From positions 1 through 64,000 of the forward strand of contig NZ_JAEUGD010000053.1 in NCBI RefSeq assembly GCF_016775155.1: a stretch of DNA of 64,000 nt, in the 5' to 3' direction. The notes beneath the pieces are model-generated. The model had not been told where the DNA came from and ran no database searches. It worked only from the letters and a program-made list of their open reading frames with translations. The DNA comes from Fulvivirga marina. GTDB lineage: Bacteria; Bacteroidota; Bacteroidia; Cytophagales; Cyclobacteriaceae. Both the position numbers and the translations under genes were made by a program. How positions within the stretch are numbered: the stretch's first letter is position 1; every line of letters starts with the position of its first letter. Below, in pieces: positions 47,038 through 56,472 of the stretch.

Positions 47038-50000
47038 ATGAATGTACAATTACGTCTTTTTTTAACATTTTTATTCACGTCTGTGCTTCTTTCGAACATA
47101 GGCTTTGCTCAAAAGGAAAGTCTGATCAAAAGATTTAATCCTCCGACCAGTAAGTTAGATTTAGTAGAGCCTCAAAGGTTACAGAGTACCTCCTCTGACC
47201 AAGGGTCCGGAGTTACGTATTCAATAGGTAATTCCGGTATAGATGAAGAACCAATTGTTGGTGGTACAGGAGTTGATATTTCAGAGCGTCCCTGGCAAGT
47301 TGCTCTGATTGCTAAATCCAATGGGTTTCAGTTTTGTGGGGGAACAATCATTGATGAAAATTGGATTGTGTCAGCCAATCATTGTATAAATGGAGCTACA
47401 GCAGATGCAGTTCAGATCTTTGCAGGGAGCACGGATAAAACTGACTTTGCAGGAGGACAGCTTATCGATGTGGATGAGATCATCATGTACCCGGGCTTTG
47501 ATAATGTAGGTGGAGGGTACGACCTCGCGCTACTTCACCTGGCGGAACCTTTAGATCTAAGTGGTCCTAATGCACAAAAAGTAGGTTATGTAACCAAAAT
47601 AGATGAGGCCAACGGTCTTATTGATCCAGGTGTGATCGCTACTGTTTCAGGGTGGGGTACACTAGAGTCAAACGGGAGTGCATCTGATGTATTGATGTCA
47701 GTTGATGTGCCCATCGTGAGTAATGAAACTGCGAACTCGCTGGATTATGATGGAAAGATCACGGAGACTATGCTGGCTGCGGGAGATATCGTAAATGGTG
47801 GATCAGATGCTTGCCAGGGAGATAGCGGGGGACCCCTTGTGGTGCCCAATGCATCAGGTTCCGGGTATTTACTTGCAGGTGTAACAAGCTGGGGCAATGG
47901 CTGTGGAGTGGCTAGTGCTCCGGGGATTTATGCCAGAGTTCCATATTTTGCTGACTGGATTGCTGAGACTACCGGGGTGCTTAATAATCAATACCCAGGC
48001 TTGATTATAAGCGAAATAGTTGAGGGTGATGAGATGGGAGAGGATTTACCAAAGTATGTTGAAATATTCAATGCCTCGAAGGAAAGTTATAATCTGGATA
48101 GCGTGGCAATTGAGATCTATACGGATGCAAATCATGAATCACCAATTACAATAGCTCTTTCCGGGGTTCTTGCTCCGGAATCTACTTATATAATCTCAAA
48201 ATTAGAATTTGATCCATCAATGGCCGTTTTTTTCCCTGGAGCCAGTGCCGATCTAATTGATGGGACACTTGATTTTGATGGTAATGATGTAATACGATTG
48301 GTAGCAGCGAACGAAGGGTATACTATTGATCAGTATGGAGTAACTGATGCAGACGTAACCGGGGCATTCTTTTGGAGTTATGAAAACTCTATTGCAATCC
48401 GGAAACCTTTCGTGCGGAAAAGTAACTCGGGAGGTTTTCTCGAAAATACTTTCGCTGAGTGGGAGTTGAAGTCATATTTACTGTTTGATATTACCCCGGG
48501 AACGCATACATCTGCGTTGCCTGCTAATGATGTAACACTTAACTCCATCGCTAATATTTCTAATGGTAAAGAATTTATAACATGTGGTACGGGTTATACC
48601 GTGACCCCTGAGGTAAGTATTAAAAACAGTGGTTCATCAGAAATCACGTCTTTAAAACTATCTTTTACATCTAATGTTGGGGATAGCATTATGACTTATG
48701 ATTTGACGGGTAGTCCCTTGGCAGTGGGAGCAGTAAGCACCATCTCAGGACCAGAAGTGGATTTTGGAGCGTCTGGGGCCTATTCTTTCTCTGTTGAAGT
48801 TGTTTCTGTTAATGGAGGAACGGATGGTAACCCAATCAATAGCGCAGCCCTTGAAGTTGGTTTTAGTTTGACAAAAGGATACCCGGTGACATTTTCTATG
48901 ATTTTTGATGATGAATCTGTAGAAAATACTTTTTTTATCTATGATGAAAACATGGAGAATGTTATTTATGAAGGCAACGGTGGAGAGTTTTTTAACGGGT
49001 ATGCATCCGGGGAGACCTACGAGGAGATAATGTGTCTGCCGGAAGGGTTTTATAACTTTGTGTTCTATGACCTTGAAGCAGGTTTTTTTGGGTATGATGC
49101 AGGTGAAGGATTGCATGATCCCGGAGTGGCCACTCTTACCATTAATTCAGGTACAAATGGCGATGTTGAAGTTGTAGAAGTATCAGGCTTATTTAGTGGA
49201 GGGATACTAACTTATGGGTTTAAATTACCTTATGAAAGTGTAACTGACGCCTCTGTTGAAATTGTGAATCCTGTTACAGGGGATTATAGAATGAGATGTG
49301 ATGCAGCTCAACCGGTTACTGTAGAGGTTAAAAATGTTAACTCGATAGCGATTAATCAATTTAGTTTGAGTTATGGGCTTACGGGGGCTACTACGTTGAC
49401 CTATGATTATTCCGGGAAGCCACTTTTATCAGGCGAATCTGCCACAATAACATTAGATGATATTCCATTTGCAGAAGGTGTTAATTCATTTGAAGTAAAT
49501 ATAGCTTCAATAAATGGAGGTGCGGACGATAATGCTGCGAATAACTCATCGACAGAAAGTGTTGAAATTATAATACCCGACACCCCTGAGACACTTACCC
49601 TGGGAATTACTCCGGATGATTACCCTACTGAGGTTTCCTGGGAGCTTTTAGATGATAGCGGGAAATTGATCGCACAAGGGACATTAACAAAGGAGAGTGC
49701 CAATATACTACAGGAAGAGACGCTGTGTCTGGTTGAAGGCACATATACTATCAGGTTGTTAGATGGACATGGTGACGGAGGAGCAATGGCTGTTGCCACT
49801 GATGCTGACGGAAATATTATATTTAGAATCGGGCCGAATTATAAAACTGAAATCGAACAGGAATTTTCGTTACCGTTCGTACCTCGTGTAGATGGTTCAA
49901 TTCAACTGGCCAGCCCTGAAAGCGGAAACAGCTATACCTTTTGTTCAACTTTATCAAATGTCCCTGCCAAGGTACAATTTGTAAACAAAGGAAATGTACC

Positions 50001-51363
50001 GGTAACTGGGTTTGAGCTTACCTATGGTTTTGGAAACCTGAATCAGACTTATACTTTTGATACGGAGGAAGTGGGGGTTGCCATTCAAGTAGGACAGTTG
50101 GCAAATGTTTTTTTGGAGGTGCCTGTAGCAGTAGGTAGTGATTCACTCAAATTTGAGCTGGTTTCTGTTAACGGAGCTAGTGATGCAGATGAAAGTAATG
50201 ATTTTGCAGGGGCTAATATCGAAGTGGCAATAGATAATTCATTGAATAGTCTGCACGCTGAATATACCACCGATAATTATCCTGATGAGTTTTCGTATGA
50301 GATTATAGATGCAAGTGAAAATGTTGTTGCTTCTTCTGCCGGATTGAGTGAATTTTACACTACTATAAAACAAGAATTCTGTCTGGCTGATGGAAGCTAT
50401 ATCTTCAAGTTTCATGATGACTATGGAGATGGCGGTACCGCTGTAAAATTGACCAACGGTCATTCAGGAGTTCTTTTTGATGAAGTTAGTAGTTCGGGTT
50501 ATACAACTGATGGACAAATCCCATTCTGTTTTGGCTGTGGAGAAGTAAAAGTACCTCTTAATCCTTTAGCGGAAGCCACGGACAGTGGAGTACTGCTGAC
50601 ATGGACGGACAATTCTGATAATGAAGAAGGATTCAACATAGAAAGATCATTGGATAAAGCAAGCTGGAATTCTTTAGGAACCGTTAACCCGGATGTGGTC
50701 TCTTACCTGGATGCAGCAGTGACAGCCGGAACTACCTACTATTATCGTTTGGAAGCTTTTAAAGGAGATACAGTTTCCGGATATAGTACCATTGCCGAAG
50801 CAACTGCTATTGCAATAAAAGTTGGTATAGCAACTCCCGGAAGCTTAACAGCTGAAGCTACAAGTGCCAAAGTTACTCTAAGCTGGGAAGATAATTCTGA
50901 TAATGAAGAAGGGTTTGGTATAGAAAGGTCTTTGGATAAAGCAACTTGGGAAGTAATAGATACTGTTGCTGCCAATACCACAACAGCTGTTGATAATACA
51001 GTGACCTCAGCTACTACTTATTTCTACCGTGTAAGTGCATTTTCGGGTGGTGATTCTTCTGATTATAGCAATGTAGTTGAAGTAAAGACAGGTGTTGTTT
51101 TAGGATTGGGCAACGAATTTGAAATAGGTATGTATCCCAATCCGGTTGAGCGTGGAAGTGTGCTTACCGTGAAGTTACCAAACAAAGCGACTGTAAGCTC
51201 TGTAGTAGTAGTAGATGTTACCGGAAGATCGCAGAGTGTGGACACGAAAATAACTCAAAACAGTCTTTTGATCGATACAGGTGCAATACCTGCTAACATT
51301 TACCAACTGATTATTAAATATAAAAGTGGAGACATATCTTTTGGTAAGTTTGTAATAAAATAA
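47038..51363 (+). CDS. secreted trypsin-like (S1) protease with lamin-tail, repeat and FN3 domains and T9SS sorting signal
   Basis: 1441 aa. A signal peptide (LFLTFLFTSVLLSNIGFA) is followed by a propeptide and a chymotrypsin-fold domain (about 73-315) with the triad H115 (SANHC), D162 (DLALLHL) and S263 (GDSGGPL). A lamin-tail-like domain follows (about 320-460). Three related modules each end in a C-(L)-x-E/D-G-x-Y-x-F type segment (about 510-1160). Two FN3 domains share WxDNSDNEEGFxIERSLDKA (about 1171-1255 and 1263-1350). The last ~80 residues start MYPNPVERG and end GKFVIK, a type IX secretion type-A sorting domain. It should be exported across the outer membrane and attached to the surface or released. 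The activation junction reads EEP before IVGG rather than Lys/Arg, so another protease must release it. Confidence 0.92.
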   Translation: MNVQLRLFLTFLFTSVLLSNIGFAQKESLIKRFNPPTSKLDLVEPQRLQSTSSDQGSGVTYSIGNSGIDEEPIVGGTGVDISERPWQVALIAKSNGFQFCGGTIIDENWIVSANHCINGATADAVQIFAGSTDKTDFAGGQLIDVDEIIMYPGFDNVGGGYDLALLHLAEPLDLSGPNAQKVGYVTKIDEANGLIDPGVIATVSGWGTLESNGSASDVLMSVDVPIVSNETANSLDYDGKITETMLAAGDIVNGGSDACQGDSGGPLVVPNASGSGYLLAGVTSWGNGCGVASAPGIYARVPYFADWIAETTGVLNNQYPGLIISEIVEGDEMGEDLPKYVEIFNASKESYNLDSVAIEIYTDANHESPITIALSGVLAPESTYIISKLEFDPSMAVFFPGASADLIDGTLDFDGNDVIRLVAANEGYTIDQYGVTDADVTGAFFWSYENSIAIRKPFVRKSNSGGFLENTFAEWELKSYLLFDITPGTHTSALPANDVTLNSIANISNGKEFITCGTGYTVTPEVSIKNSGSSEITSLKLSFTSNVGDSIMTYDLTGSPLAVGAVSTISGPEVDFGASGAYSFSVEVVSVNGGTDGNPINSAALEVGFSLTKGYPVTFSMIFDDESVENTFFIYDENMENVIYEGNGGEFFNGYASGETYEEIMCLPEGFYNFVFYDLEAGFFGYDAGEGLHDPGVATLTINSGTNGDVEVVEVSGLFSGGILTYGFKLPYESVTDASVEIVNPVTGDYRMRCDAAQPVTVEVKNVNSIAINQFSLSYGLTGATTLTYDYSGKPLLSGESATITLDDIPFAEGVNSFEVNIASINGGADDNAANNSSTESVEIIIPDTPETLTLGITPDDYPTEVSWELLDDSGKLIAQGTLTKESANILQEETLCLVEGTYTIRLLDGHGDGGAMAVATDADGNIIFRIGPNYKTEIEQEFSLPFVPRVDGSIQLASPESGNSYTFCSTLSNVPAKVQFVNKGNVPVTGFELTYGFGNLNQTYTFDTEEVGVAIQVGQLANVFLEVPVAVGSDSLKFELVSVNGASDADESNDFAGANIEVAIDNSLNSLHAEYTTDNYPDEFSYEIIDASENVVASSAGLSEFYTTIKQEFCLADGSYIFKFHDDYGDGGTAVKLTNGHSGVLFDEVSSSGYTTDGQIPFCFGCGEVKVPLNPLAEATDSGVLLTWTDNSDNEEGFNIERSLDKASWNSLGTVNPDVVSYLDAAVTAGTTYYYRLEAFKGDTVSGYSTIAEATAIAIKVGIATPGSLTAEATSAKVTLSWEDNSDNEEGFGIERSLDKATWEVIDTVAANTTTAVDNTVTSATTYFYRVSAFSGGDSSDYSNVVEVKTGVVLGLGNEFEIGMYPNPVERGSVLTVKLPNKATVSSVVVVDVTGRSQSVDTKITQNSLLIDTGAIPANIYQLIIKYKSGDISFGKFVIK

Positions 51364-51383
51364 AAGTAATATTTAAACTAAAT

Positions 51384-51459
51384 GGGGCCGTCTCAAAAGG
51401 CTATGGAATCTCTGGTTTTTTCAGGGGTTGACCTGTGAATGTCTTTTGAGATGAGCCCC
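51384..51459. repeat. 76-bp inverted-repeat element, terminator or IS-end-like
   Basis: The left arm ggggccgtctcaaaag (51384-51399) pairs with the right arm at 51443-51459 with few mismatches; 43 bases lie between. The left arm shares ggccgtctcaaa with the terminator stem at 7104-7114. This motif resembles terminal repeats of insertion sequences in Bacteroidota, as I remember them, so it may be a MITE-like remnant now ending transcription of the protease gene. Confidence 0.5.
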
Positions 51460-51477
51460 TAATTATTATCTGTCATT

Positions 51478-51909
51478 ATGAAAAATATCTTAATAATTCT
51501 CGTGCTGTTTGCATCATGTAAGGGTGCCAAACCGCAGGATGGACAAAAGAGTGAGACTGAGAATATGAAGAAGCAGTTAAGTAAATCGTGGTCGATTATA
51601 TCTATTGGAGGGGAAAGTCTTAAGGGCTATAAGTTTACTAAAAAAGCACCTGAGCTGATCCTGGATCTGGAGGACAAAAAACTAAGCGGTTTTGGCGGCT
51701 GCAACATGCTTTCAGGGACGGTGGACTTCAGTGAGAACCACCTTAATTTTGGAGTAATCTCTTCATCAAGGATGATTTGCCCTGACATTGAGATAGAACA
51801 AAGCCTATTGAAACTATTGAGCAACCAGTCATATGCATACGAAATAGGGCATGATCAACTTATACTTACTGGAGCTTCGGGCAGCGAGATTATAATGAAA
51901 GGTAATTAA
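51478..51909 (+). CDS. META/HslJ-domain lipoprotein
   Basis: 143 aa. The signal peptide ends LVLFASC followed by KGAKPQ (lipobox FASC). The mature domain follows the META/HslJ pattern: SWSIISIGGESL, ELILDLEDKKLSGFGGCNML (the GxxGCN core), then SSSRMICPDIEIEQSLLKLL and a C-terminal YEIGHDQLILTG. META-domain proteins are envelope proteins linked to stress or heat-shock responses; the precise role is unknown. It follows the inverted-repeat element by 18 bp and probably has its own promoter. Confidence 0.85.
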   Translation: MKNILIILVLFASCKGAKPQDGQKSETENMKKQLSKSWSIISIGGESLKGYKFTKKAPELILDLEDKKLSGFGGCNMLSGTVDFSENHLNFGVISSSRMICPDIEIEQSLLKLLSNQSYAYEIGHDQLILTGASGSEIIMKGN

Positions 51910-52007
51910 CCAAGCGTCAACCTTTTTCAAATTTAAAAATACTTTCTGTTGCTGAATAAATGTGCAGTTTCATGTCTTATATTTTAACCTTATAAGGTGT
52001 CTTTTTT

Positions 52008-52038
52008 ATGGCAGTCTGGCACATGTGTGCACTGCCAT
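52008..52038. promoter_or_regulatory. 31-bp near-perfect palindrome in the gap 51910-52458
   Basis: Arms atggcagt and actgccat enclose ctg and the inner palindrome gcacatgtgtgc. It is not followed by a T-run, so it is not a typical terminator; a protein-binding dyad is more likely. It lies about 420 bp upstream of the hydrolase-AraC fusion. The rest of this 549-bp gap shows no supported gene. Confidence 0.4.
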
Positions 52039-52458
52039 GAGTTATAAAGTGCGAAGAACCTCTCACCTCATTCAAGGTAATGATCAACGATGGTTTCCCC
52101 CGGAGTTGAAGTACATGTACTTAATTACCCTTACAATAAGTTTTCTCCCTCTGGTCAGAACCTTAGCATGATTAAAACAGATTTAAAATCAATGTAAGGA
52201 TTCGATGCCGTTACTTGTTCATAACACCGATAATTTTGAGTTGGGGTATGGCCCAACAAAACACTTGAAAATTATTTTCTGGTTACTTACTTGATATTCA
52301 GTCTGCTATAGAGCCGTTGGCTTACCCCATAATTTTCCAGGCAACTCTAAAAATGAGGTTGCCGTACTTTTTACGATGGTCAATGAGCAGGCATGACACA
52401 TTTCTTACCTGGTTGTGCTTTGGTATGCAAGGGTATTTATTTAAAGAAAGCCAAACTT

Positions 52459-54126
52459 ATGAAGCCAGTCACTCAATACACAAAAAGCGGTCGCATCAAT
52501 ATTGCCTATCAGGTATTCGGTTCCGGACCGGTTGACCTCGTTTACATTCCGGGATGGGTTTCCAATATCGATTGCATGTGGGCATGTCCCGAGTTGGTTG
52601 ATTTTCTGTTGGAATTGGGCAAAGTCTGTAGGGTCATTCTTTTTGATAAGAGAGGGACAGGGCTATCCGATCGAATAGTGGAGCTATCCACACTAGAGGA
52701 ACGAATGGATGACATAAGAGCGGTTATGGATGCTGTCGGTTCAGTGAAAGCCATACTATTTGGGCATTCCGAAGGAGGATGTGTATCCACTTTGTTTGCA
52801 GCTACCTACCCAGACCGGGTGATCTCCCTGATCACGTTTGGGATATTTGCCAAACGAAGGTACTCTCCTGATTATCCGTGGGCACCTACCGATGAAGAAC
52901 GTCAGGAGATCTATGATATGATCGAAAATGGCTGGGGAAGTGGGGAGATGTACCTGGAGTCACTGGCACCTTCAAAGGCCAATGACAAAGAGTTTATGGA
53001 TTGGCTGGTCAATTATTTCCGCTCCGGAGCCAGCCCGAGTGCAGCAATGGTACTCACAAAAATGAATACCGAGGTGGATATTATTGACGTATTGGGTTCG
53101 GTAAAAGTGCCTACCCTGATGATACAACGCACCCATGATATAGATGTTAAAATTGAAGAAGGGAGATTTATTGCAGAGCGCATTCAAGGAGCTGAATTAG
53201 CAGAGTTTGAAGGAGAAGATCATCTTTTCTGGACAGGTAATACCAAGGAAATATTGCGTGAAATGCGAGCATTTATATTAGGTGTTAAGCCAAAAGTACA
53301 TTATGAAGAGAAGCTGTTTACATTTGTAGTTGCCAGGGCCATTTCTTCTACGCTATTGTCTGCTGATCTGGAACTTATAGATCAGTATGTAACACAATAC
53401 CGTGGAAAGGTTATACGGCATAATCAGGAAACTTTCATAGCTATTTTTGAAGGACCAAGCAAAGCCGTCCATTGTAGTTTAGACCTGGCCAAGGCCTTTC
53501 GGGGAATGGACGCAAAATTGGCAGTTGGAATTCACCTCAAAGAAGCCACAGTGGATGAGGTCCATCTTGTGAGTAGTGAAACTGAAGAATGCCTTGTGGC
53601 AGTGCTTAAGCAGGCAAATACCAATCAAATACTGATTACTCAGACAGTAAAGAGCCTTTTATCAGGTTCGGGGCTGAATTTTACTCAAGTTAGACCGTCT
53701 TTTGAAACAAGGTCTTGCGAACCCGTTTTGCTGTATCAGGTATCAGATCATGCGTTAACCTATGGACCATTGAACGGTATGCCTCACGTACAGTTGCCAC
53801 AAAACGATTCATTTCTGGAAAATGTGCTTCAAAGTATTGAGACCCATCTCGATGATACCTGTTTTGGCGTGGAAATGCTATGCAGGGAAGTAGCCATGAG
53901 TGAGCGACAGTTGCAGCGAAAGCTCAAAGCCATTACCAATAAGTCTCCTAACCAATTGATCACCTCCGTGCGCCTGCACCGGGCGAAAGAATTCATGCTC
54001 TACAGTCAGGATAATATTGCTGAAGTGGCATATCAAACAGGCTTTTCTAACCCCTCATACTTTTCAAAGTGCTTTAAAAAGGAGTTTGGACTGAGTCCAT
54101 CCTCATTACTTCAAAGCCAAAATTAA
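52459..54126 (+). CDS. alpha/beta hydrolase fused to a degenerate adenylate-cyclase-like domain and an AraC DNA-binding domain
   Basis: 555 aa from ATG 52459; the frame is open upstream to 52393 but MKPVTQYTKSGRINIAYQVF is the standard opening of this hydrolase group. Residues 1-275: hydrolase with DKRGTGLSDR and nucleophile S104 in GHSEGG; the His is in GEDHLFW. Residues ~280-440: matches the class III cyclase domain usually found after such hydrolases, but the metal-binding FTDIVGS motif is FTFVVARA, so catalysis is unlikely. Residues ~455-555: AraC HTH pair (MSERQLQRKLKAITNKSPNQ and VAYQTGFSNPSYFSKCFKKE). It is probably a ligand- or metabolite-sensing regulator. The two dyads just downstream (54189-54228) could be its sites, by inference. 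Confidence 0.85.
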   Translation: MKPVTQYTKSGRINIAYQVFGSGPVDLVYIPGWVSNIDCMWACPELVDFLLELGKVCRVILFDKRGTGLSDRIVELSTLEERMDDIRAVMDAVGSVKAILFGHSEGGCVSTLFAATYPDRVISLITFGIFAKRRYSPDYPWAPTDEERQEIYDMIENGWGSGEMYLESLAPSKANDKEFMDWLVNYFRSGASPSAAMVLTKMNTEVDIIDVLGSVKVPTLMIQRTHDIDVKIEEGRFIAERIQGAELAEFEGEDHLFWTGNTKEILREMRAFILGVKPKVHYEEKLFTFVVARAISSTLLSADLELIDQYVTQYRGKVIRHNQETFIAIFEGPSKAVHCSLDLAKAFRGMDAKLAVGIHLKEATVDEVHLVSSETEECLVAVLKQANTNQILITQTVKSLLSGSGLNFTQVRPSFETRSCEPVLLYQVSDHALTYGPLNGMPHVQLPQNDSFLENVLQSIETHLDDTCFGVEMLCREVAMSERQLQRKLKAITNKSPNQLITSVRLHRAKEFMLYSQDNIAEVAYQTGFSNPSYFSKCFKKEFGLSPSSLLQSQN

Positions 54127-54188
54127 TGCTTGGTTTTACGGAGATGTAAGGCTACTGAGGATAGGGCTGGTGTCGTCTAAAATGATTG

Positions 54189-54228
54189 AACTTACCGAAA
54201 GTTAAAAAATGCTAAACTTCCGAAAGTT
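54189..54228. promoter_or_regulatory. paired dyads in the gap 54127-54604
   Basis: aacttaccgaaagtt (54189-54203) and aacttccgaaagtt (54215-54228) are two near-identical dyads 26 bp apart, with a degenerate third (aagcttaccgttaag) following at 54235. They lie 63 bp past the AraC-fusion gene. Repeated dyads suggest a regulator-binding site; the regulator is unknown. Confidence 0.4.
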
Positions 54229-54432
54229 TGGTAAAGCTTACCGTTAAGTGGCACAAGGATAAGGCAATTACCCTTATTGCAGTAATTCTCCCTTTTGGTC
54301 CGGATTGAGCGATTCAAAAGTGGCGCTGAACTGAGGAAACAAAATTCCATGAGATGTCATAACAAACTCATTATGAGATAGTCTTATATATAGAGGGCAA
54401 TAAGAGGGTTGAATTTTTGAAAGCCGAAAATT

Positions 54433-54460
54433 GATATTAATGAGATCGTCTCGTGATATC
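54433..54460 (+). terminator. imperfect hairpin followed by TTTT, possible terminator
   Basis: gatat...atatc outer arms and gaga-tcg-tctc inner arms form an imperfect stem, followed by ttttatt. It could end rightward transcription from the regulator gene, although it lies some 300 bp beyond the stop codon. Confidence 0.35.
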
Positions 54461-54604
54461 TTTTATTGGCAGATCTAACAAAATAAGCGATAGAAGTGAC
54501 CGAAGGGTAGCCCCAGGAGACGCCAACAAATATCGGTGGTTTGAGTGACGGATGTCATATGAAAAAGGAAAATGATTATCTAGATTCATCGAAAATCAAC
54601 AAAA

Positions 54605-55111
54605 ATGACTATGAAGAAAAATGAAATAAAGGCTGGTGTTGATGTTGAACAATTTATTGACATAGTGCAGAAATTTTACAACCTCATTATGCAGGAGCAG
54701 AGGGAGCTACCTGTGATCTTGCATGAGGTGAAGGACCTACAACTTGTTATTGCCGTTAACCATCAACTGAATTTAGCTAAAAATCAGGTGCATCATACTG
54801 AGGTGATACTTCAGGAGATGGGCATAACCCTTCATGACTATGGCGAGGATGTAGAAGTCTTCAAGCAGAAAATAAGCGAATTGATAACTACCTATACCGA
54901 TCACAAAAGACAAGATTTATTTATAATCCACTTGATCCAAAAAATAAATCGTCAAAAAACGGTTTATCTGAACCTGCTCATGGACTATGCTGATAGCCTT
55001 GAAACGACGACATTAAAAGACTTTTTAAACAATACTCGTAAGGAAGAAAAGGCTACCTCGCGCACACTCGCGAAATTAGCGCAATTACTCAGACGTCGCG
55101 GTGACAAATAG
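54605..55111 (+). CDS. four-helix-bundle protein of unknown function
   Basis: 168 aa from ATG 54605 (ATG 54611 is equally possible). No signal peptide, no cysteine. The composition is strongly helical with heptad-like stretches (VEQFIDIVQKFYNLIMQEQR; EVFKQKISELITTYTDHKRQ; KTVYLNLLMDYADSLETTT) and a basic C-terminus (RTLAKLAQLLRRRGDK). The pattern recalls ferritin-like DUF892 or DUF2383 bundles, but the E-x-x-H iron ligands are not clear, so I do not assign it. Stand-alone gene. Confidence 0.6.
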   Translation: MTMKKNEIKAGVDVEQFIDIVQKFYNLIMQEQRELPVILHEVKDLQLVIAVNHQLNLAKNQVHHTEVILQEMGITLHDYGEDVEVFKQKISELITTYTDHKRQDLFIIHLIQKINRQKTVYLNLLMDYADSLETTTLKDFLNNTRKEEKATSRTLAKLAQLLRRRGDK

Positions 55112-55443
55112 CTATTATGCCAACCCTCTGAAGATGCTTAGACTGTAAAAGGTGGTTTTATAAAAGGTAACTAACTCAAAGAGACGGAATAAACTTCCGG
55201 ACCAGGTGCGTAGCATTAACCTCTTCCTAAAAAATAAAGGATCATAAAGAAAAAAGCTTGAATTTAGAGTGGTCCGTAAGGCTTCATAAGCAACTGCAAA
55301 TATAATAGGAGTGTGAGCGGTCGGCATGGTCCAGCCATTATTCCAGGTTGAACCACATCAAAACGATAATTTTCTGCTATGGATTTTCGACAGTTTTGTC
55401 GTTTGATTAAAAATTAATTCAGTAAAGCATTAAAAACATTTCA
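55112..55443. promoter_or_regulatory. gap with a dyad upstream of the AraC regulator
   Basis: 332 bp with no supported gene. cgaca-gttt-tgtcg (55388-55401) is a perfect 5-bp dyad 43 bp before the AraC gene start, in an A+T-rich promoter-like stretch; it could be an operator for autoregulation. Confidence 0.35.
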
Positions 55444-56355
55444 ATGGAAAAAATAGTCCATCATAAAATATCAGACCTGTATAAAACCCTCAGCTTGCCC
55501 TTTGAGCAGGAATTAGATTTTACTATTCTAAGCATCCCGGATATTCACCCTCAAATTCCCTTTAAATCCCCCATTTTACAAGCAGATTATTTTTCTTTTA
55601 TATTAACAAAAGATGGTTCAGGGGTTTATTATCTCGATGATAACAGGTTTCCTTTCGGTTCCGGAACTGTTTATTTTACGAACCCGGGACATATTAAATC
55701 ATATGAATTAAATGAATCAAATGATGCCTATATAATAACTCTCACAGAAAACTTTTTACGTGAAAACGTACATTCAGAAATCTACAGTGAGTTTCCTTTT
55801 CTGTTGGCCGAAATAGTCCCCCCACAAAAATTATCTCAAACCGATTTTGAGGAGTTTGATATTCTTTACAAGCAAATAGAAACCGAATTCAAAAAAGATT
55901 CTAAATACAAAAACAAAATTCTCGGGCATATGTTTTTAGTGTTCCTACTAAAAATAAAAGAGAAATTTTGGTTGGATTACGATGCAATTGAAGAAGGTAA
56001 CAGGAATTCTCAAATAGTCAGGTCTTTCAAGCAGATTTTGGAGGCAGAGTTCAGGAACGTTATGGAAAAGAAGCAAAACAATGACAAATTGCAGGTTCAG
56101 GATTTTGCCAAAAGATTGAATCTACACCCTAATTATCTGAATTCGGTAATAAAAAGTAAAACAGGTAGAACTGTGAATGATTGGATTTCTAAAAGAACCC
56201 TGGCCGTTTCAAAGAACCTACTTATAAGTACTTCATGTTCTTCAAAGGAAATCGCCTATAAATTAGGCTTTAGCGAACCTACTCATTTTAGTCGGTTCTT
56301 TAAAAAGCACACCCAGCTTTCCCCGGGAGCATACAGAAAGTCAAATAAGTTATAG
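55444..56355 (+). CDS. AraC-family transcriptional regulator
   Basis: 303 aa. The N-terminal half is a cupin-like ligand-binding domain (SFILTKDGSGVYYLDDNRFP and FGSGTVYFTNPGHIKSYELN). The C-terminal ~100 residues hold the two AraC helix-turn-helix motifs: LQVQDFAKRLNLHPNYLNSV, then KEIAYKLGFSEPTHFSRFFK, ending KKHTQLSPGAYRKS. It sits 117 bp before a co-directional aldo/keto reductase gene, and AraC regulators next to such reductases commonly control them; that link is inference. Confidence 0.88.
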   Translation: MEKIVHHKISDLYKTLSLPFEQELDFTILSIPDIHPQIPFKSPILQADYFSFILTKDGSGVYYLDDNRFPFGSGTVYFTNPGHIKSYELNESNDAYIITLTENFLRENVHSEIYSEFPFLLAEIVPPQKLSQTDFEEFDILYKQIETEFKKDSKYKNKILGHMFLVFLLKIKEKFWLDYDAIEEGNRNSQIVRSFKQILEAEFRNVMEKKQNNDKLQVQDFAKRLNLHPNYLNSVIKSKTGRTVNDWISKRTLAVSKNLLISTSCSSKEIAYKLGFSEPTHFSRFFKKHTQLSPGAYRKSNKL

Positions 56356-56472
56356 GTGAATCTTTGAAATTGGTCATTTATTGTTTGGTTGAGGTTGTTA
56401 TATAAGGCCTCAATATCCCGAACCTTTGCATAGTAAACTTTAGAAGTCAGAAATAATTAAAAAAAGCGAATC

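Noticed and set aside
51962-52171. 69-codon plus-strand frame overlapping the palindrome at 52008
   Set aside because: No family resemblance, and the dyad inside it suggests regulatory DNA instead.
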